Origin: CBDDKS01 sp965230335
GTDB lineage: Bacteria; Pseudomonadota; Gammaproteobacteria; Enterobacterales; Kangiellaceae
Direction: 5' to 3'
Assembly (NCBI GenBank): GCA_965230335.1
Contig: CBDDKS010000006.1
Span: 2,604,001 to 2,668,000, forward strand
Length of the DNA: 64,000 nucleotides
The notes under the pieces were generated by a model. The model had not been told where the DNA came from. It ran no database searches and was given only the letters and a program-made list of their open reading frames with translations. This document shows positions 56,392 to 64,000 of the stretch, in pieces; positions within the stretch are counted from its first letter, which is position 1; each line of letters opens with the position of its first letter. Made by a program: the position numbers and the translations under genes.

Positions 56392-56838
56392 ATGAATAAA
56401 AGAAGTGATCGTATGCATTCTGTTGTTCAATATCGGGAGCAGGAAGAAAAACGTGCCGCTAAAAATTTGAACCAGGCTTTATCACAACAACAATCGGCTG
56501 AAAATAAATTACATGAATTGATGCGTTACAAGCAGGAATATTTATCAGAATTTCATTATCGGGCAGAAAGAGGTATGACAGCATCACAGTTGCAACACTA
56601 TAAGGCTTTTTTATCACAAATAGATGATGTGATTGAACGACAACAGGAAGAAGTCTGTCGTTTACAAAATGATTTATCTGAAAAAAAGAAATCATGGGAA
56701 AAAAGTCATCAACGTACTCATATGACTCGTCAATACAAAGATAAATTAAAGTCACAGGATTTAGAGAAGACAAGAAAGCAGGAAGAAAAAAGAACACAGG
56801 ATGATTATATGAACACGCAATTTTTTAAACCTTCCTAA
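56392..56838 (+). CDS. fliJ: Flagellar export protein FliJ
   Basis: FliJ is the small coiled-coil stalk of the export ATPase. The 148-residue product is almost wholly charged coiled coil, with typical 'YREQEEKRAAKNLNQALSQQ' and a 'MTASQLQHYKAFLSQID' turn. Sequence conservation in FliJ is low, so size, coiled-coil character and position after fliI carry the call. CAGGAG precedes the ATG. It is the last gene of the fliE-J run here: fliK and fliL do not follow. Confidence 0.88.
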   Translation: MNKRSDRMHSVVQYREQEEKRAAKNLNQALSQQQSAENKLHELMRYKQEYLSEFHYRAERGMTASQLQHYKAFLSQIDDVIERQQEEVCRLQNDLSEKKKSWEKSHQRTHMTRQYKDKLKSQDLEKTRKQEEKRTQDDYMNTQFFKPS

Positions 56839-56984
56839 AGTATTGGGAATTTTGAAAAAATATGCACTATATTTATTGACAAAGTAAGTTTAATTGACGT
56901 GTTTTTTGTTTATGCAGCCAATATCTGAAAAGTTTAAAATGTTTATCCTGGAATATTCATTTTTATCAATGGGTTAGAAAGAGT

Positions 56985-57347
56985 ATGTCTCAAATTTTGA
57001 TTGTTGATGATTCTAATACCATGAGAAAAATGGTTTTATTCACATTAAAGCACTGTTCATTTGAAATCGATGAAGCATCTGATGGAAAAGAAGCCTTTGA
57101 GCTCGTAAAGTCTAAGCAATATCAAGGCATTATTACGGATATTAATATGCCGTCAATGGATGGCGTCAGTTTTATCAGTGAAGTTAGATTGTTACCTAAT
57201 TATCATTTGACACCGATATTAATCTTATCAACAGAATTAACGGAAAAAAGAAAATCAGATATTCGTAAAGCAGGTGCAACGGGATATATTATGAAACCAT
57301 TTGATCCTGAAGAGTTGGCAGAGGTGACCAAGCAGCTATTTCAATAG
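56985..57347 (+). CDS. CheY-like single-domain response regulator
   Basis: The 120-residue protein is a lone receiver domain: acid pair Asp8/Asp9, phospho-acceptor Asp52 in 'IITDINMPSMDG', Ser/Thr at 82-83 and Lys104 in 'YIMKPFDPEE'. Its 'ILIVDDSNTMRKMV' start resembles CheY-type regulators of chemotaxis clusters more than those with output domains. It lies between fliJ and cheD, so a chemotaxis or switch role is likely but unproven. The core phosphorelay genes (cheA, cheW) are not in this window. Confidence 0.88.
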   Translation: MSQILIVDDSNTMRKMVLFTLKHCSFEIDEASDGKEAFELVKSKQYQGIITDINMPSMDGVSFISEVRLLPNYHLTPILILSTELTEKRKSDIRKAGATGYIMKPFDPEELAEVTKQLFQ

Positions 57348-57452
57348 GAAGTACTTTCAGTAAAAATACCTGTCTATCAAAGCACAGGTGTTCATATCAA
57401 AAAAGATTTTTCAATCTATAATGAATAAAGACGTAAATGAAAGAAGCATCCA

Positions 57453-58082
57453 ATGTTTGTCTTTGATCAACATAATATACTAGAAAATCATTCTAAATTT
57501 GGCCAGGCAGTCAAATATTTTGATAGACAAAGGAATGTTTTTGCTACAAAAATCAAACCTGGACAGGCTTATGTCACTCAAGGTGATGATATTATTGTGA
57601 CTGCATTGGGATCCTGTATTGCTGTTTGTGTTATGGATAAAGAAAAAGGAATTGCTGGTATGAATCATTTTATGGTTCCGGCAATCTTAAGTGATGACTT
57701 GAGTGAAAACAGTAAAGCCATGCGTTATGGCTGTCATGCTATGGAATTATTGATGAATCGTGTGATGGCTTTTGAAGGTAATCGACGAGCACTTGAAATA
57801 AAGTTGTTTGGTGGTGCAGAAGTCGTAGAAAGACTGGCAAAAATTTCCAGAGTAAACATTGATTTTATTCGTCAATATGTCAAACAGGATGGATTGAATG
57901 TCATTTCTGAAGATTTAGGAGGTGTTCATCCAAGAAAGTTGATTTTTGAACCGGCAACAGGCCTGGTGCATGTCAAACCCTTAAGAAGCTTACATAATGA
58001 AACCATTTTAAAACGGGAAGATTATTATTTGGATGATATTATGCAGTGGAACATATCAAATTCAGTTAAATTGTTTTTTTAG
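57453..58082 (+). CDS. cheD: Chemoreceptor glutamine deamidase CheD
   Basis: CheD deamidates glutamines on chemoreceptors. The catalytic Cys55 is in 'TALGSCIAVCV' and the His72 in 'GIAGMNHFMVP', the standard pair. 'LEIKLFGGAEVV' and 'DLGGVHPRKLIFEPATG' are further family blocks. At 209 residues it has an N-terminal extension of ~30 residues and a C-terminal one. It lies between the CheY-like gene and the Hsb module. Confidence 0.94.
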   Translation: MFVFDQHNILENHSKFGQAVKYFDRQRNVFATKIKPGQAYVTQGDDIIVTALGSCIAVCVMDKEKGIAGMNHFMVPAILSDDLSENSKAMRYGCHAMELLMNRVMAFEGNRRALEIKLFGGAEVVERLAKISRVNIDFIRQYVKQDGLNVISEDLGGVHPRKLIFEPATGLVHVKPLRSLHNETILKREDYYLDDIMQWNISNSVKLFF

Positions 58083-58397
58083 GGAGAACTGGCATCGTGA
58101 TAGGGTATGGATAATTTTCTGATTTTAAAGAATAATTTATTTTAAAAATTAAAAATAATCTCAAATTATAATTATCTCGTGTTTCAGACATTTTATATAG
58201 GATAAGTCTATGAAAAAAGGTGCATTTTATGATTTCATAGCTATACTGTGATTAAGGTCTGCTGCTATTTTATATGTCGTGTCTGTAACTGAATGATATA
58301 TAAAATAGCAACTGATCTTAAGAAGCCTTGGCTTTATGTATCCTACTGTTTTTCAATTGGCACGCGTGATAAGCAAACAATCTTTGAGGAGGTCTAT
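58083..58397. other. AT-rich intergenic region with inverted repeat
   Basis: This ~315-base gap before hsbA holds a perfect 12-bp inverted repeat (GCTATTTTATAT at 58264-58275 and ATATAAAATAGC at 58298-58309; 22-base loop). It has no T-run. I see no FliA or sigma-54 promoter that meets the pattern used elsewhere here; a GG-N10-GG near 58089 lacks the essential GC. Confidence 0.5.
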
Positions 58398-58697
58398 ATG
58401 GCGGTGTCGCAGAGTCTGAATGGGACAGAATTGGTTATTCAGATAACTGGCAAATTTGACTTTAGTGCACATCAGGAGTTTAGAAATTCTTACGAAAGTT
58501 TATCACCTAAACCTGAATCCTATGTGATTGATATGAGAGATACCACCTATTTGGACTCTTCTGCTTTAGGTATGCTGTTGCTGTTAAGGGATTATGCAGG
58601 CGGTGAAAATAGCAAGATAAAATTAGTCAATTGTGCATCAGAGGCAAAGAAAATTTTGTCAATCTCCAATTTTGAACAACTATTTGAGATTAGTTGA
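58398..58697 (+). CDS. hsbA: STAS anti-sigma factor antagonist (HsbA-like)
   Basis: The 99-residue STAS protein has the phosphorylatable Ser in 'YLDSSALGMLLLLRD'. GAGGAGG lies 6 bases before ATG 58398, so the longer frame from 58293 is rejected. It is the first of three genes in the same order as hsbA-hsbR-hptB of Pseudomonas aeruginosa, where HsbA, according to its phosphorylation state, binds the anti-sigma factor FlgM or the cyclase HsbD. The FlgM partner is not in this window, so the assignment rests on domains and gene order. Confidence 0.82.
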   Translation: MAVSQSLNGTELVIQITGKFDFSAHQEFRNSYESLSPKPESYVIDMRDTTYLDSSALGMLLLLRDYAGGENSKIKLVNCASEAKKILSISNFEQLFEIS

Positions 58698-58744
58698 TAT
58701 TAAAAACTATCTTTCAGATTATTTATTGTTTACAAGGTTAAATT

Positions 58745-60451
58745 TTGAAAACACTTATAGTTGAAGATAATCTATCCGATCGCATTATTTTAAAAAAGAT
58801 TGTTGAAAATTGTGGTCATGAAGTTGTTGAAGCGGAAAGTGGAGAAAAAGCACTTGAACTGTTTGATAAGGAAATGCCTAATTTAATATTTTTGGATGTG
58901 GTGATGCCTGGTATGGATGGTTTGGATGTGGCTCGTGAAGTCAAAAAGAGAGCAGAAAACAATTATATCCCTATTATTTTTATTACATCATTAGCAGAAC
59001 AGGATGCGATGGTGGCCTGTATGGATGCTGGCGGTGATGATTTCTTTATGAAGCCTTTTAATCCAGTGGTTATGCAGGCGAAACTCAATGCTTTTGAACG
59101 AACCAGCGTTTTATATCACACCGTAGAGAAACAAAGAGACAAAATTCAATATCATACGGATCACTTAATGCAGGAACAAGTAGCAGCAAAAAGCATATTT
59201 GATAAAATTGCACATATTGGCTTATTAAACAGTTCCTACATTAATTATATTGCTTCGGCAATGTCGGTATTTAACGGTGATCTTTTACTGGTTGCACGAC
59301 GACCTTTTGGCGGTATACATTTATTTGTTGGAGACTTTACTGGCCATGGCTTACCAGCAGCAATAGGTGCATTGCCAACAAGTGATATTTTCTATGCCAT
59401 GACTGAAAAAGGATTTAGCATGGTAGAAGTCATTCAGGAAATCAATAAACGTTTAAAAACGGTTTTACCGACAGGCTTTTTTTGTTGTGCCTTTGCTGCA
59501 CATATTAACTTTGAAGAGAATACGGTGAGTTTATGGAATGGTGGCTTACCGGAAGGTTATTTAATTAATCATAACAATAAAACATTTAAAGCCATTGAGT
59601 CCAAACATTTGCCTTTGGGTATTTTGGGCAATGAAAGTTTAGACACAACCATGCATTATGAAACCTTCGATAAGGATACCAGTTTATTTATTTATTCAGA
59701 TGGGTTAACAGAAGCAGATAATAAAGAAGGTGACATGTTTGGTGGTGAACGTCTGGTTCAAAGTCTGGAAAAAGGTATTCAATCTGGAAAAGTATTTGAT
59801 GAAGTTTATAAAGGGGTGAATGATTTTCAATCAGGGCATCAGTCGGATGATATTACTTTTATACAAGTCAATTATGATACTGAATATCGTAGTGATCAAG
59901 ATAGTTCAAAAAGTGGGAAAAATGAACATTCGTTAAACAGCGGTCCAACAGATACCGGTTTAAAAATTACGTTTGGTCCGGAATCTCTGAAAAATTTTAA
60001 CCCTTTACCTTTTCTTTCTCAGATTATATTAGAAGTCAGCCATTTAAAACCCTATCGTACTCGTATTTTAACCATGTTGACGGAGTTATATTCCAATGCA
60101 TTAGAGCATGGTGTGTTAGGTTTATCCTCATCATTAAAACAATCAGCAGATGGTTTTGCTGAGTATTACGACCAAAGAAAAGAAAGACTTGAAGCCTTAA
60201 CAGACGGTTATGTTCGTGTTGAAATACAACATGAAGTGAGTAATGAAAATGGTAAACTTAAGATTGTTGTTGAAGACAGTGGCAAAGGGTTTAACTATCA
60301 GGCATTAACAAAATCTGCAAAAACAGAAGGTTATAGTGGCAGAGGTTTCCCACTATTATTTAAACTTTCAGATGAAATTAATTTCGAAAAAAATGGTTCT
60401 AAAGTAACCGTTATCATAACCTATGATTTAGATGAGCAAGAAGATGGTTAA
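58745..60451 (+). CDS. hsbR: Response regulator with PP2C phosphatase and kinase domains (HsbR-like)
   Basis: The 568-residue protein has a receiver (acid pair Glu8/Asp9, phospho-acceptor Asp51 in 'LIFLDVVMPGMDG'), a linker coil, a SpoIIE-type PP2C phosphatase (~185-385, 'GDFTGHGLPAAIGALP'), and a HATPase_c-like kinase domain (~430-565, 'LTELYSNALEHGVLGL', 'VVEDSGKGF'). This REC-PP2C-HATPase order is that of HsbR. It can phosphorylate or dephosphorylate its STAS partner. The start is TTG 58745. It lies after hsbA and overlaps hptB. Confidence 0.88.
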   Translation: MKTLIVEDNLSDRIILKKIVENCGHEVVEAESGEKALELFDKEMPNLIFLDVVMPGMDGLDVAREVKKRAENNYIPIIFITSLAEQDAMVACMDAGGDDFFMKPFNPVVMQAKLNAFERTSVLYHTVEKQRDKIQYHTDHLMQEQVAAKSIFDKIAHIGLLNSSYINYIASAMSVFNGDLLLVARRPFGGIHLFVGDFTGHGLPAAIGALPTSDIFYAMTEKGFSMVEVIQEINKRLKTVLPTGFFCCAFAAHINFEENTVSLWNGGLPEGYLINHNNKTFKAIESKHLPLGILGNESLDTTMHYETFDKDTSLFIYSDGLTEADNKEGDMFGGERLVQSLEKGIQSGKVFDEVYKGVNDFQSGHQSDDITFIQVNYDTEYRSDQDSSKSGKNEHSLNSGPTDTGLKITFGPESLKNFNPLPFLSQIILEVSHLKPYRTRILTMLTELYSNALEHGVLGLSSSLKQSADGFAEYYDQRKERLEALTDGYVRVEIQHEVSNENGKLKIVVEDSGKGFNYQALTKSAKTEGYSGRGFPLLFKLSDEINFEKNGSKVTVIITYDLDEQEDG

Positions 60452-60770
60452 TTTTAATATTGTTGAAATGAAAAAGTTGTTGGGTGATGATTTTCCAAGA
60501 TTAGTCACGGCATTTGATGTAGATAACCGACAATATTTGGAAAATGCTAAATGTTTAGCAAATGAAAACAAATTATTAGAAATGGCGAATCAAATACATA
60601 GTGTGAAAGGAGCCTGTGCTAACTTAGGTGAAACTGAATTAGCTGGTTTGTGTCAAGCCATTGAGTCAGAAGGAAGAAAAGGTATAGCTAATAATTTGGA
60701 TGAACGTTTGTTTGTTATTGAAGAGAAATTTAATAGTCTAGTGGATGTTTTAAAAGAAGCATTAGATTAA
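60432..60770 (+). CDS. hptB: HPt phosphotransfer protein (HptB-like)
   Basis: A single HPt domain of 112 residues with the phospho-His56 in 'MANQIHSVKGACANLG'. It is a helical bundle with no other domain. In Pseudomonas HptB passes phosphate from hybrid kinases (such as RetS) to HsbR; the same gene order here supports the name. ATG 60444 (MVNFN) is an alternative start. It ends the module and is followed by a repeat. Confidence 0.85.
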   Translation: MSKKMVNFNIVEMKKLLGDDFPRLVTAFDVDNRQYLENAKCLANENKLLEMANQIHSVKGACANLGETELAGLCQAIESEGRKGIANNLDERLFVIEEKFNSLVDVLKEALD

Positions 60771-60828
60771 AAAGCATGTTCGCTATGCGGGCACTTATTC
60801 AGATTTATTATTTAAAAAGCATCCATCT

Positions 60829-61110
60829 TAAAGGTTATTCAGACTTTCATCCTTGAAAGCCTGTTGTCTTTTTCCAGGCGCTGAAAAAGACAAGAAAAAA
60901 GCTGTTTCGTTGCGCAGGCACTTGTTGTGAGTGGTTGTTGAATAGCGAGTATTTCTTTTATTTTACGGTAAACTGTGATTAAAAAGAAGTGCTCTATTGT
61001 TGAATGATAATACGAATCAAATACCCACCGTAGGTATATTCGGGCGTTTTGCTGACTTTGCCGCTCTTGGAAAAGTCAGTCGCATACAGCGAAGCGGTGC
61101 GAAATAGTTT
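60829..61110 (-). repeat. Dispersed repeat, long copy 4 (282 bp)
   Basis: Full-length copy in reverse orientation, matching copy 3 (38799-39081) over its whole length and including three hairpins. It sits between the convergent ends of hptB and the DUF2235-PilZ gene. A partial match to its 'GCAGGCACTTGTTG' block recurs just outside at about 60775-60805. Confidence 0.88.
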
Positions 61111-61143
61111 TTTATTATTTTATTAAAATAATAATCAATATAA

Positions 61144-62481
61144 TCACATAACTTGAGAATTTATTGAATGACTCGGTGGCTTTTCAATATTTAAAAATTG
61201 CAATCCATAGTAACCAGAGTTAGCCCAAACACATTGAGTCATAGAAGACTTTATAGAAGGTGAACTGATAATAATTTTTGTATCTGGTTTTAATTGATTA
61301 TCACATTTAATTTGTACACCACCATAAATGGAATAGTTTAAAATTTCACAAGTAGCGAAACTGTGATTGGTTTCAATGGTGCCCTGAGTTTTGTTCACAG
61401 AAACACGGAAGTGTTGTCGTCTTTCTTTATGATGGGGTTCATAGTGATGTTTGAGTAGTTCAATATTGGCATTAATATTGGAGGGACGATAGTTCGGATT
61501 GTTTTTCATATATTCAGAAACACTTTTATGGATGTAAAAGTGTTTGCTTAAGTCGTCAGCCTGTATTTCTCTGGGTTTTGTATTATAGAATAATGTTGTA
61601 ACCAGTTTGTTAAAAAGCGTCTTTTTTAAATCCAGAAAATAGTTGGGTGACGTGTTAAAAGTAATCAGTTGTTTTAATAAGGTTTCATCAAACGATAATC
61701 CTGATTGTTGTGCTTGAGTGATCATCCAGTGTAATGATGGATTGAAATCATGCTGTTTTTTGGTGCCACCTGTGACATCGGCATGATTGCCTGGAAACCA
61801 GGCTTGATATAGATTTTGATGAGGGTGATTGTTTGATGATGAAACCTGTAATTTTAGTTTATCCTGATGAAAATAAGGGCGTCTTTCATCCAGAGCAATG
61901 GCATGATAAATATGGTCTATACACGTCGGTAAATAAGGTGGTTGTTGCTTTAACCAAAGTCTGGATAATGTTTGAAGTCCGATAACAGGTACACCCTGTG
62001 CTCCGACCGAGTCCCATAAACCTAAAAAGTGAATGGGTGGTGTGTGTGCATCAATTAAGAAGTGGTTTTGATTGCGTTTATGAACGGGTGTTAAATAATA
62101 CTGATAGGCTTTTTCTAATAGATGTAATTCTTCTTTTGGCAATAAACCGATTAAGTCGAGCAGATGTATTAAATGCAACAGGGTTTGTGCACCTTTACTG
62201 GCACCAAAGCAAAATATTTTGTCTCCTTTTTCGTAATTATGACTTAAAAACTGGTAGGCTAAAAAAAGACTACGCTTAATACCTAATCCAAACGTATTTT
62301 GTAAGTGTTGGTTAATGTAAGGTTTATGTAGATGACCCGAATCGTAGAAAACGATTTGAGGTGTCTTTGGATTTTTATTGGTATGAATAATGGATGAAAG
62401 TTTTGCTGTATTGGTCGGTGCTTGTGTTGTATCCCAGAGACCGTCACAGCAGATGATGAGATGTTTGTAACTGTGTGCCAT
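61144..62481 (-). CDS. DUF2235 hydrolase fused to PilZ domain
   Basis: Residues ~1-330 form a DUF2235 (alpha/beta-hydrolase, phospholipase-like) domain: 'LIICCDGLWDTTQAPTNTAK', 'FYDSGHLHKPY', nucleophile elbow 'CFGASKGAQ' (Ser95, G-x-S-x-G) and 'AWFPGNHADVTGG'. Residues ~350-440 are a PilZ domain with both c-di-GMP binding motifs: RxxxR at 355-359 ('RRQHFRV') and NxSxxG at 382-387 ('NYSIYGG'). No signal peptide or membrane segment is seen. DUF2235 proteins include type VI lipase effectors, but no such genes lie nearby. I infer a hydrolase controlled by c-di-GMP. Frame and ribosome signals (AAAGG before the ATG) support one protein. Confidence 0.85.
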   Translation of the reverse strand: MAHSYKHLIICCDGLWDTTQAPTNTAKLSSIIHTNKNPKTPQIVFYDSGHLHKPYINQHLQNTFGLGIKRSLFLAYQFLSHNYEKGDKIFCFGASKGAQTLLHLIHLLDLIGLLPKEELHLLEKAYQYYLTPVHKRNQNHFLIDAHTPPIHFLGLWDSVGAQGVPVIGLQTLSRLWLKQQPPYLPTCIDHIYHAIALDERRPYFHQDKLKLQVSSSNNHPHQNLYQAWFPGNHADVTGGTKKQHDFNPSLHWMITQAQQSGLSFDETLLKQLITFNTSPNYFLDLKKTLFNKLVTTLFYNTKPREIQADDLSKHFYIHKSVSEYMKNNPNYRPSNINANIELLKHHYEPHHKERRQHFRVSVNKTQGTIETNHSFATCEILNYSIYGGVQIKCDNQLKPDTKIIISSPSIKSSMTQCVWANSGYYGLQFLNIEKPPSHSINSQVM

Positions 62482-62841
62482 TGCCTTTCCCTTTACTCGT
62501 TAATGCATGTTTATATGAACAAGTGATAGTGCAATTTTATAGAGCAGATATATCCGTATCTCTTATGTCGTACGGATAAAAACAGCTAGAGCCTGTAAAA
62601 GATAAACAGGCTCTAGACAATGAGTTTGCCTGTTTTTTGTACAAGCTTCAATGCTTAATTCAACAATTGATGTATTTCATTTATTCCCTTGCATCGAGAG
62701 ATGTTGAATGATGGATATTGTTATCAAATAGAGTGACATAAAGTTGAACTATTCGAGATACCAGTTCAGCCTGGATTCAGCATCGAGATGTTTTAATAAA
62801 CACTAAGACATCAATCTGTTTCAATCGATAGGGTGATTAAC
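62482..62841. other. Intergenic region with an 11-bp hairpin
   Basis: A perfect 11-bp inverted repeat (CTAGAGCCTGT at 62586-62596 and ACAGGCTCTAG at 62606-62616) lies between two divergent genes. No T-run follows. I see no other gene or clear promoter in this ~360-base stretch. Confidence 0.5.
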
Positions 62842-64000
62842 ATGAAGAATTCAATGGTTCAACGAGACAACTTTTTACAGCTTCATACAACAGCTATGGG
62901 ATTAAAATCCATAAAAAAGAGTTATTTCCTTATTTTAATCAGTATGATGGTTGTGATGTTTGAGGTACAAGCTTTAAATAAAACAACTTCCAAGAGAACC
63001 ATGCCTGAGTCTGGTTATGGCTATTCAAAAGTGATTAGTCATGAAGGTATTAAAACATTGTCTCAGCAGATGGATGCTTCGCAAAGAAAATCTACTGTGC
63101 TCAAAAAGTCTGCTTTAAATGACTTAAAAGAAGATAAAGAATCAAAAAGTACCCATAAATCTGTACAACAGGAAAAAGTGCGTAAAAATTTGCAGACATT
63201 GTTGAAAACACGCAAAAAAGAGAGTGCCGGGTTAAAAAATATCAATACAGATATTTATATTGCCAGTGTTGATGTGGAGTTACAGGATGATTTGGATAAT
63301 GATGGTTACTATAGTCGCTTAACTCTGTCTTTTGATGTGGATACACTGAATGTTCAGGACAATGTCTATGCTGAACTTTATCTTCGTTCGGCAGATGGTC
63401 CATGGGTTTTATTTCATACAACCCGTACTTTTCGTATCACAGAGCAATCTTTGGATGATACCTATGAAGTATCGAGTAATTTTTTACAAGAAACATTGAC
63501 CGATGATTATGATGTATTGATTGATGTCTATCGTCAGGGTGAAAACACGATTATAGCGACCCTGTCGTCAGAAGATGATACAACATTGGCTCAGTTACCC
63601 TTAGAAAGCAGGGAGTTTGATACGCCTGCTAACAACCCTTTTTATTTTTACGAGGTTGTGAGTGATTTACAGTATGATGAAGATGAAGACGGTTATTTTA
63701 GTGAGTTTGCCTTGGAGTTTGATGTAGATACCGATTATGCTGAGGCAGAAGTCTACACTGAAATTTGGTCGAGAAAGTTAGGCGGGCAATGGTTTCTTGA
63801 ATATACCAGTGATGACTTTATTTTGTCTTATGACTCAGAAGAAGACAGATTTGGATTGGATTTTATTTGGGAAACCGGTTATTCCACAGATTTGTATGAT
63901 TTTCTTATTGTTATACGAGATTCTTTTGATGATCGTGTTCTGGTAGAGGCGGGTTCGGAGTTGAGTGCCTTGAATAGTTTGCCTTTGGAGTCTTATGAGT
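62842..64000 (+). CDS. Secreted repeat protein, partial (choice-of-anchor H-like)
   Basis: The frame stays open from ATG 62842 to the window edge (386 codons), so the C-terminus is missing. AGGGTGA lies 6 bases upstream. A hydrophobic segment near residues 28-47 ('SYFLILISMMVVMFEVQA') after a basic stretch acts as a signal. Two ~130-residue repeats each begin with a Dx[DN]xDG motif, 'DLDNDGYYSRLTLSFDVD' (~150) and 'DEDEDGYFSEFALEFDVD' (~279), likely Ca-binding. They resemble the choice-of-anchor H family of secreted gammaproteobacterial proteins, which would have a sorting tail beyond this window. The function is unknown. Confidence 0.7.
   Translation, partial: MKNSMVQRDNFLQLHTTAMGLKSIKKSYFLILISMMVVMFEVQALNKTTSKRTMPESGYGYSKVISHEGIKTLSQQMDASQRKSTVLKKSALNDLKEDKESKSTHKSVQQEKVRKNLQTLLKTRKKESAGLKNINTDIYIASVDVELQDDLDNDGYYSRLTLSFDVDTLNVQDNVYAELYLRSADGPWVLFHTTRTFRITEQSLDDTYEVSSNFLQETLTDDYDVLIDVYRQGENTIIATLSSEDDTTLAQLPLESREFDTPANNPFYFYEVVSDLQYDEDEDGYFSEFALEFDVDTDYAEAEVYTEIWSRKLGGQWFLEYTSDDFILSYDSEEDRFGLDFIWETGYSTDLYDFLIVIRDSFDDRVLVEAGSELSALNSLPLESYE

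Noticed and set aside
57367..57392. Terminator after the CheY-like gene (ACCTGT / ACAGGT)
   Set aside because: The stem is only 6 bp with a 10-base loop and no T-run.
58083..58110. Possible sigma-54 promoter near 58089 (CTGGCATCGTGATAGGGTA)
   Set aside because: The spacing is right, but the essential GC at -12 is GG, and it lies ~300 bases from hsbA.

Overview
The window reads as chromosomal DNA of a flagellated, AT-rich (by eye roughly 40% GC) gammaproteobacterium. The strongest taxonomic evidence is the block pyrG-kdsA-eno-ftsB-ispD-ispF-truD-surE-pcm-yqaA-nlpD-rpoS, which follows the Pseudomonas-like gammaproteobacterial order, and a flagellar regulatory set (flrA/flrB/flrC, i.e. fleQ/fleS/fleR) typical of polarly flagellated gammaproteobacteria. 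A pyrophosphate-type phosphofructokinase occurs in many methane- and sulfur-oxidising relatives, but I cannot name a genus. I found no rRNA, tRNA, CRISPR array, integrase or intact insertion sequence.

Layout. 1-11.3 kb is mixed metabolism and signalling: a secreted beta-propeller protein, a two-gene operon of PPi-phosphofructokinase plus an unusual membrane fusion protein, mpl, ubiX, a double SnoaL-like protein, a PAS-PAS-GGDEF-EAL protein and an ABC-2 exporter pair. 11.4-18.7 kb has DAHP synthase, a Lon-like protease overlapping msrA, an alpha/beta hydrolase, a small cysteine-rich protein and mltF. 19-35.9 kb is core housekeeping: purL, gshA and then the pyrG-to-rpoS block, ending in a clear terminator. 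36-39.8 kb has a secreted M1 peptidase, a long repeat and a porin remnant.

39.3-60.8 kb is a flagellar and chemotaxis island. On the minus strand lie two near-duplicate flagellins, flaG, and fliD-fliS-fliT followed by an overlapping acetyltransferase gene. On the plus strand lie flrA, flrBC, fliEFGHIJ, a CheY-like regulator, cheD, and a partner-switching module matching HsbA-HsbR-HptB of Pseudomonas. The regulatory logic is partly legible: a sigma-70-like promoter precedes flrA, a sigma-54 promoter precedes flrBC, and three sigma-28 promoters with identical 16-bp spacing precede both flagellins and fliD. A further sigma-54-like site between the flagellins and flrA points into a gene-less stretch that ends in a terminator, so it may drive a small RNA.

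61-64 kb holds a DUF2235 hydrolase fused to a PilZ (c-di-GMP binding) domain, and the start of a secreted protein that runs off the window. A repeat family with four copies (about 75-283 bp, with nested hairpins) is scattered at gene ends. The most noteworthy items are the DUF2235-PilZ fusion, this repeat family, the sigma-54 orphan transcript, the homogenised flagellin pair and the acetyltransferase in the flagellar cap operon.
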